Source of the DNA: Aphrophora alni
Taxonomy: Eukaryota > Arthropoda > Insecta > Hemiptera > Aphrophoridae
Assembly: GCA_963513935.1 (NCBI GenBank)
Contig: OY740768.1
Location: 46,657,142-46,721,141 of the forward strand
Direction: 5' to 3'
Length of the DNA: 64,000 bases
The translations under genes and the position numbers were made by a program. Below, piece after piece: positions 56,201 to 61,515 of the stretch. The number at the start of each line of letters is the position of its first letter. Position 1 is the first letter of the stretch. The notes under the pieces were generated by a model. The model was not told where the DNA came from. It worked only from the letters and a program-made list of their open reading frames with translations, and did not search any database.

Positions 56201-59200
56201 TAAATTGTGTATAAAAGTTACAATATATGTGTTTTTTATATCTAAAGCTTATGTTTTTGTGTGATAGTTTAGTTTTTGAACGTTCTTATTTGCGATAACC
56301 TAGGCCGAAATGGTAAGTTTAGGCTATATGCAAATTGTCTTATATATAGTGTTTTATATGATTATAAAAGTGAATATGTGTGTTATTCTTTGTAAAGTAT
56401 ATATTTTCTTAGTTAAATCTAATGGTTTTGTCTTTGACCTATCTTCAGATTGGTACTAGTGAGGCTAAATTGTGGAGGTTACAAACCTAACCTCACTTGT
56501 AAAAGTTACCTTTTTAGGGAAAATCGGTATTTTTATTTAGAAAATGTAACATATTATTATTTTTTTCCCCTAAATATATTCACAAATATATGACAAATCT
56601 CAAGAAATGGTTGAAAAAAAATCCTAAAAATCTATTAGTATGTTATTCATTACCGTCTCTGTGAAATTTCTGCTCCATTACTCTTCGATTTTTTGGTATT
56701 TGACCAAAAAACACCAAATGTGATACATCTAACATTTTTTTTTTCACTACACACCTACATTCTATGCACCTTTCTGAACATAATGAGATATAGAACTTTT
56801 GTATAAGATATATATTACTATTTTTAGTGATTTTTTGAAGAAAAAAAATGATCATTTTACCTTTTTTCGTAAACTATTTTTTTAAATTTTTTAAATGTAA
56901 CAAAAAAATTTTTCCCCTAAATATATTCACAAATAATACACAAAAATTGTGTATATCTTAGAAATAGGTAGTAAGCTATTGATTTTGGGTGATACAGGTA
57001 TTTCTGAAAATTAGTTAATATCATTTTTGACATCTAACATACTTACTCCAAAACCATTACAAAAAATTTTTTTTTATTACATAGATGGATTCTATGCATC
57101 TTTCTGAGAAAAATGATATCTTATAAGTTAGGTTTTGTATACAAATAATATATTTAATTAATTTTTAAACAAACGAAGAAAATTTAACATGGTCAGGGCG
57201 AGGGCTAATGATCATTTTTTAAATTGATTTTTGTTTTTATCAACATTTATTCACAACTATATTACAAAACTGTTGTATATCTTGGAAAAAATCAAACCAT
57301 TTTGTTTTATGGTATATATAGTGGCATTTTCACTTCATTTTTTGTACATTTTTGATTCCTAACTTACTCCAAAACCTTTATAGCTAACATTTTTTTTTTT
57401 CCATTACACAGATAAATTCTATGCACATTTCTGAGAAACATGATATATTACTAGTTGTTTTGCATATTTTTTATGAATTAAAAAAAACAAAATTTTTTAG
57501 AGAAAAATGGCCCGATGTATAGTAGGCGGGAGTGGAAGGTTTAGATTTCTTAAAGTTTCACAATATGAATGGGTCATTATAGTAATTCCACAAGCAAGAC
57601 GGCCATTTTGTCCTAAAAACAGTAGCCATGAGCTACTTTACTGAATGTTCTCGTTTAAACTGCTTCGTTCTCGGGGATGGCGAATACCACCACTGCATTA
57701 ACTGCTCCTTTGTCTTTACGTCCGAATATGAAATGAAGATTTCATCTCCCATAACAGTGTGATTAAATAATTTATTATGTTTATTTTGGTAATCTATTTG
57801 AGGTAATCTAACTATCACTGTTCTTATGATAGTTTGTGTCTTAATTGTTATAAATAGACATCTGAAAATTATTTAAATATATTCCTATTTTTCAAAATGT
57901 TAATATGGAGATGTTTGAAATGTTAACAATTCATTACTTAATATACTTTTAAGTTAAAATAACCAGCTTATGATTCAGGTATATTATTTGTTTTTATATA
58001 GAAAGTAACCCAGTTTGATTTTTTACATTACCTAGTAAATTTTAATATGAGCGCACCCCTTCCTATATATTTTTGATTGTACTAGGAGTAACAGTCACTA
58101 TGGCACCAGTGATTCTATCTATTAAATGGTGTAAATCCTGGATTTTCATATCACAGACAATGGTTCATAGCATAAGCCAAAAAAAGAAAAATCTCTGTGT
58201 AGTTTGATGTTAAAACATGTGGATAATTTAAAAGGGTTCATATTTTCTACAGCTAATACATATTTGTCAATTTCAATATCTTTAAAATGAAATAAAAAAT
58301 ATGTAATTTGATGATTTATAATATAGTATATAATAATAACCACCTTTTTACAGAGTGAATGTGTGTGTTTGGGCCGTATATGTTGTGATTCTGATGGACA
58401 CTTGAATCCTAGTTCTGTTTTGCTCGAAGGCTCTCTAGGTATGACATTGAAGCTAGATCTATCTAAGATATCACAGTACGCAATATTCCCAGGACAGATT
58501 GTAGCTGTTGAAGGTACCAATCCATCAGGAAAAGAGTTTTCAGCGCAGAAAATATTCTCTTCTACTGTCTTACAATCACCTCAACTTGGCCCTCAATTTA
58601 CAGGAGGTAAGTTTACTAATGTTTCTTGTTTTAGCTACGATGTCACAATAATGTTAATTGGAATGAAACTCATCAATTCAGATTTATATAGCCACTCTTC
58701 AACAAAGCGATATTCCACCACAGTTTATTTTAGTTATTAACCCACTACCTGGTAACTTAATTTCCTTCTTTTTGAGAAAAATGCATTAAAAATAGTAATT
58801 TTATGCAAAACTAACTTATAAGACATCATTTTTCTCAGAAATAAATCATAGAATTTAGCTGTGCCATTAAATTTTTTTATCTGTTACGGTTTTGGAGTAG
58901 GTATGTTAGGAATCAAAAAATGAAGTTAACGTTTTTCAGCAAAATATCAAAAAAAAGGTTTTTTCTTTTTCAAGATATACAAAAGTTGATATAAAATTTT
59001 AATATATAAAAAAAAAAAAAAATTAATAAAATGAGGTAAAATGTTAGGTCAGTGTTATATATCATTGTAAAGATAATGTTTCAACCTTTCATAATCACGT
59101 AACCGAAATTCTATACGCAATATATATATATAAAGTGCTAATAACTATGAAACAGAATTTTATCTGCATAACCTATAAATTTCAGTAAAAATCCTCAATT

Positions 59201-61460
59201 TGTTTTTTTCTAATTTGGTCTATTGGAAGTATGCCATGTATATTCATTAAAAAAAGTATGTCATGTTCAAAAAGGATTTATATGTTGTAAATTCATATAA
59301 ATTTATTCAGATGAGATTTTTTACAGAACTGGTTTTGGTATCATTTTGTAGCAAAATACATCAAGGTGTTTACCTTGTAGATAGATATACATTGATAATT
59401 ATACAGACATCCCATCTGAAGTCTATTTCCTGCTAAACCTGCAGTCTGCAAGATTCTTGCTCTGAGTTCGACAAGAGAAGCTGGTAAGGACAGTTTATAA
59501 TATTTATCCTTGATAAATCTCCAGAAGGAAAAATTGAGAGGCGTCGGATCTGATGAACGAGGCGGCCATGCAATCGGCTCGCCTCGAGACTATCCATGAA
59601 CAACCGAAAGTAGTTATTGAGGAAATCCCGGACCTGAGTGAAGTAATGCATCGGTACACTACCTTGGTGAAAGTGTATGCGGCGTTCTTGATCGTCCTCA
59701 TCAATCTCTGGGATAAAAAGTTACCAGTATATCTATCTAGGCACACTTCCATTGATGTTTTTTTATTTATAAAGTGATTTTTTACTCACGTCAAATAATG
59801 ATGGTTTTTTTATCTTGCTTAAGGCTCAAAAGGTGTTAACTTTTGGGCTATCACGAATATGTTCCAACGATTGCCATGGATTTTCATTGTTCCAAATCCG
59901 TCAGTTATGTGTATTCACTTTACCCCACTTCTGGAAAGTCGAATCTTCCCCGAAAATTATGTTTGCAATGAAATCCTGGTCTTCATCCAATCAATGTAAC
60001 ATTCTACATAAAACTCCTTACAACAATTCTTATCGGTTTTTAAAATTTTTTTGTACCATTGTTAATCTGTACGATTTGAAGTGCAAATGTTTTCTCAACA
60101 CACTCATTTTATTATAACTGTCGTTAGAGCATATGGTGGTGCTATTCAATATCATTCACTACATAAGTCAGTTAAAACTTGATCTATTTTGCTTCAAAAT
60201 GCTACCAAAATCATCTCTAAGTAATCTGAATGAATTTACAAAGTTGTAAAGTCTTTTTATAAAGGCCTGGATGAGAAAAAAAACATGGTTACTTCATAGA
60301 TAACTGTTCTAAATAAATATGCAGTAATTTTTTTCTATCAAAGAATTATTTATTTGTGAATGTTTTGAAAGAGAAACTACTAGTTCTGAAAAGAATAAGA
60401 ATACTATATTATTCAAACAAAAGTTATTTATTTGTTACAGGAGTCTTGCAAATTGTAATAGCTTGTGGACCTTTTACACAGACTGATAATTTAACCTACC
60501 AACCAATAGAAGATCTTGTTGCTTATATACTGTCACATAAACCTCATGTCGTTGTTTTGATCGGACCTTTAGTAAATGCTTCTCAACCGTTATTAGCAGA
60601 TGGTTCTTTGGCAGAAACATTTGAAGAACTTTATGACAAGATAGTTCGTGGAATCATGGAGCCTCTTCAGGAGTAAGCTATTTTTTCGATATGTTATGAT
60701 ATTCTCACAAAAATATACATATACACACTTGTAGAAGTAGATTAAATTAAATTTTTTTCAAATCCAACCCAAATCTGAATAAATAAATTAATAAAAAATC
60801 TGTATATAAGACTGGGAAGGAGGAGGCAATTTCGGTGTAAGCTTTTCAGTTAAAGCCATCTAGAAAATAATAAATTTGTATTATAATATTTAAATTACAA
60901 TTAAATTGGTTAGATTTTGTATGGACAGGAGACAGGCTTACCTTGGAAAATTGTCCTTTTTCAAGGACCAAGAACCATTTTCCAAGGTAAGCCTGTCTCC
61001 TGTCCATACAAAATCTAACCAATCTAATAGGCAATGTGCCCTATTAATTTCTAACCTAAATTTCAATTTACTAATTCAAATCATAAAATATTCCAATAGC
61101 TGCCAACAATGGATAACATACAAAGTTTAACTCTGTAGGCTACGACTCTGTAAAATAAATGATTAAATGGCTGAGCGTATTTGATAAGACACTACCAGCC
61201 TATATATGTGCTCATTTTTGATTTACAGTGAACTCACGTTCTACTCGATTTCTATGATTTTTTTACAATCCAAAATTTCAATTTAGTTTACCTATTTATA
61301 TTAAAATTGCTAAAAATTATTGTTTATTAGTGTAACATAAGATTATCATTCATGAAATCAAGTTTGCAAAAATGACTAATTGCAGGCTCAGTCAAATTGT
61401 TGAAAGTAGGCTAAAAACTTTTTTATTTAATCCAAAGTAGGTCTAAAATTATGTTTTCAA

Positions 61461-61515
<55 letters not shown>

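Noticed and set aside
61021..61130. Coding frame across the hairpin region (60906-61130)
   Set aside because: The same peptide start appears on both strands because the DNA is a perfect palindrome. There is no conserved domain.
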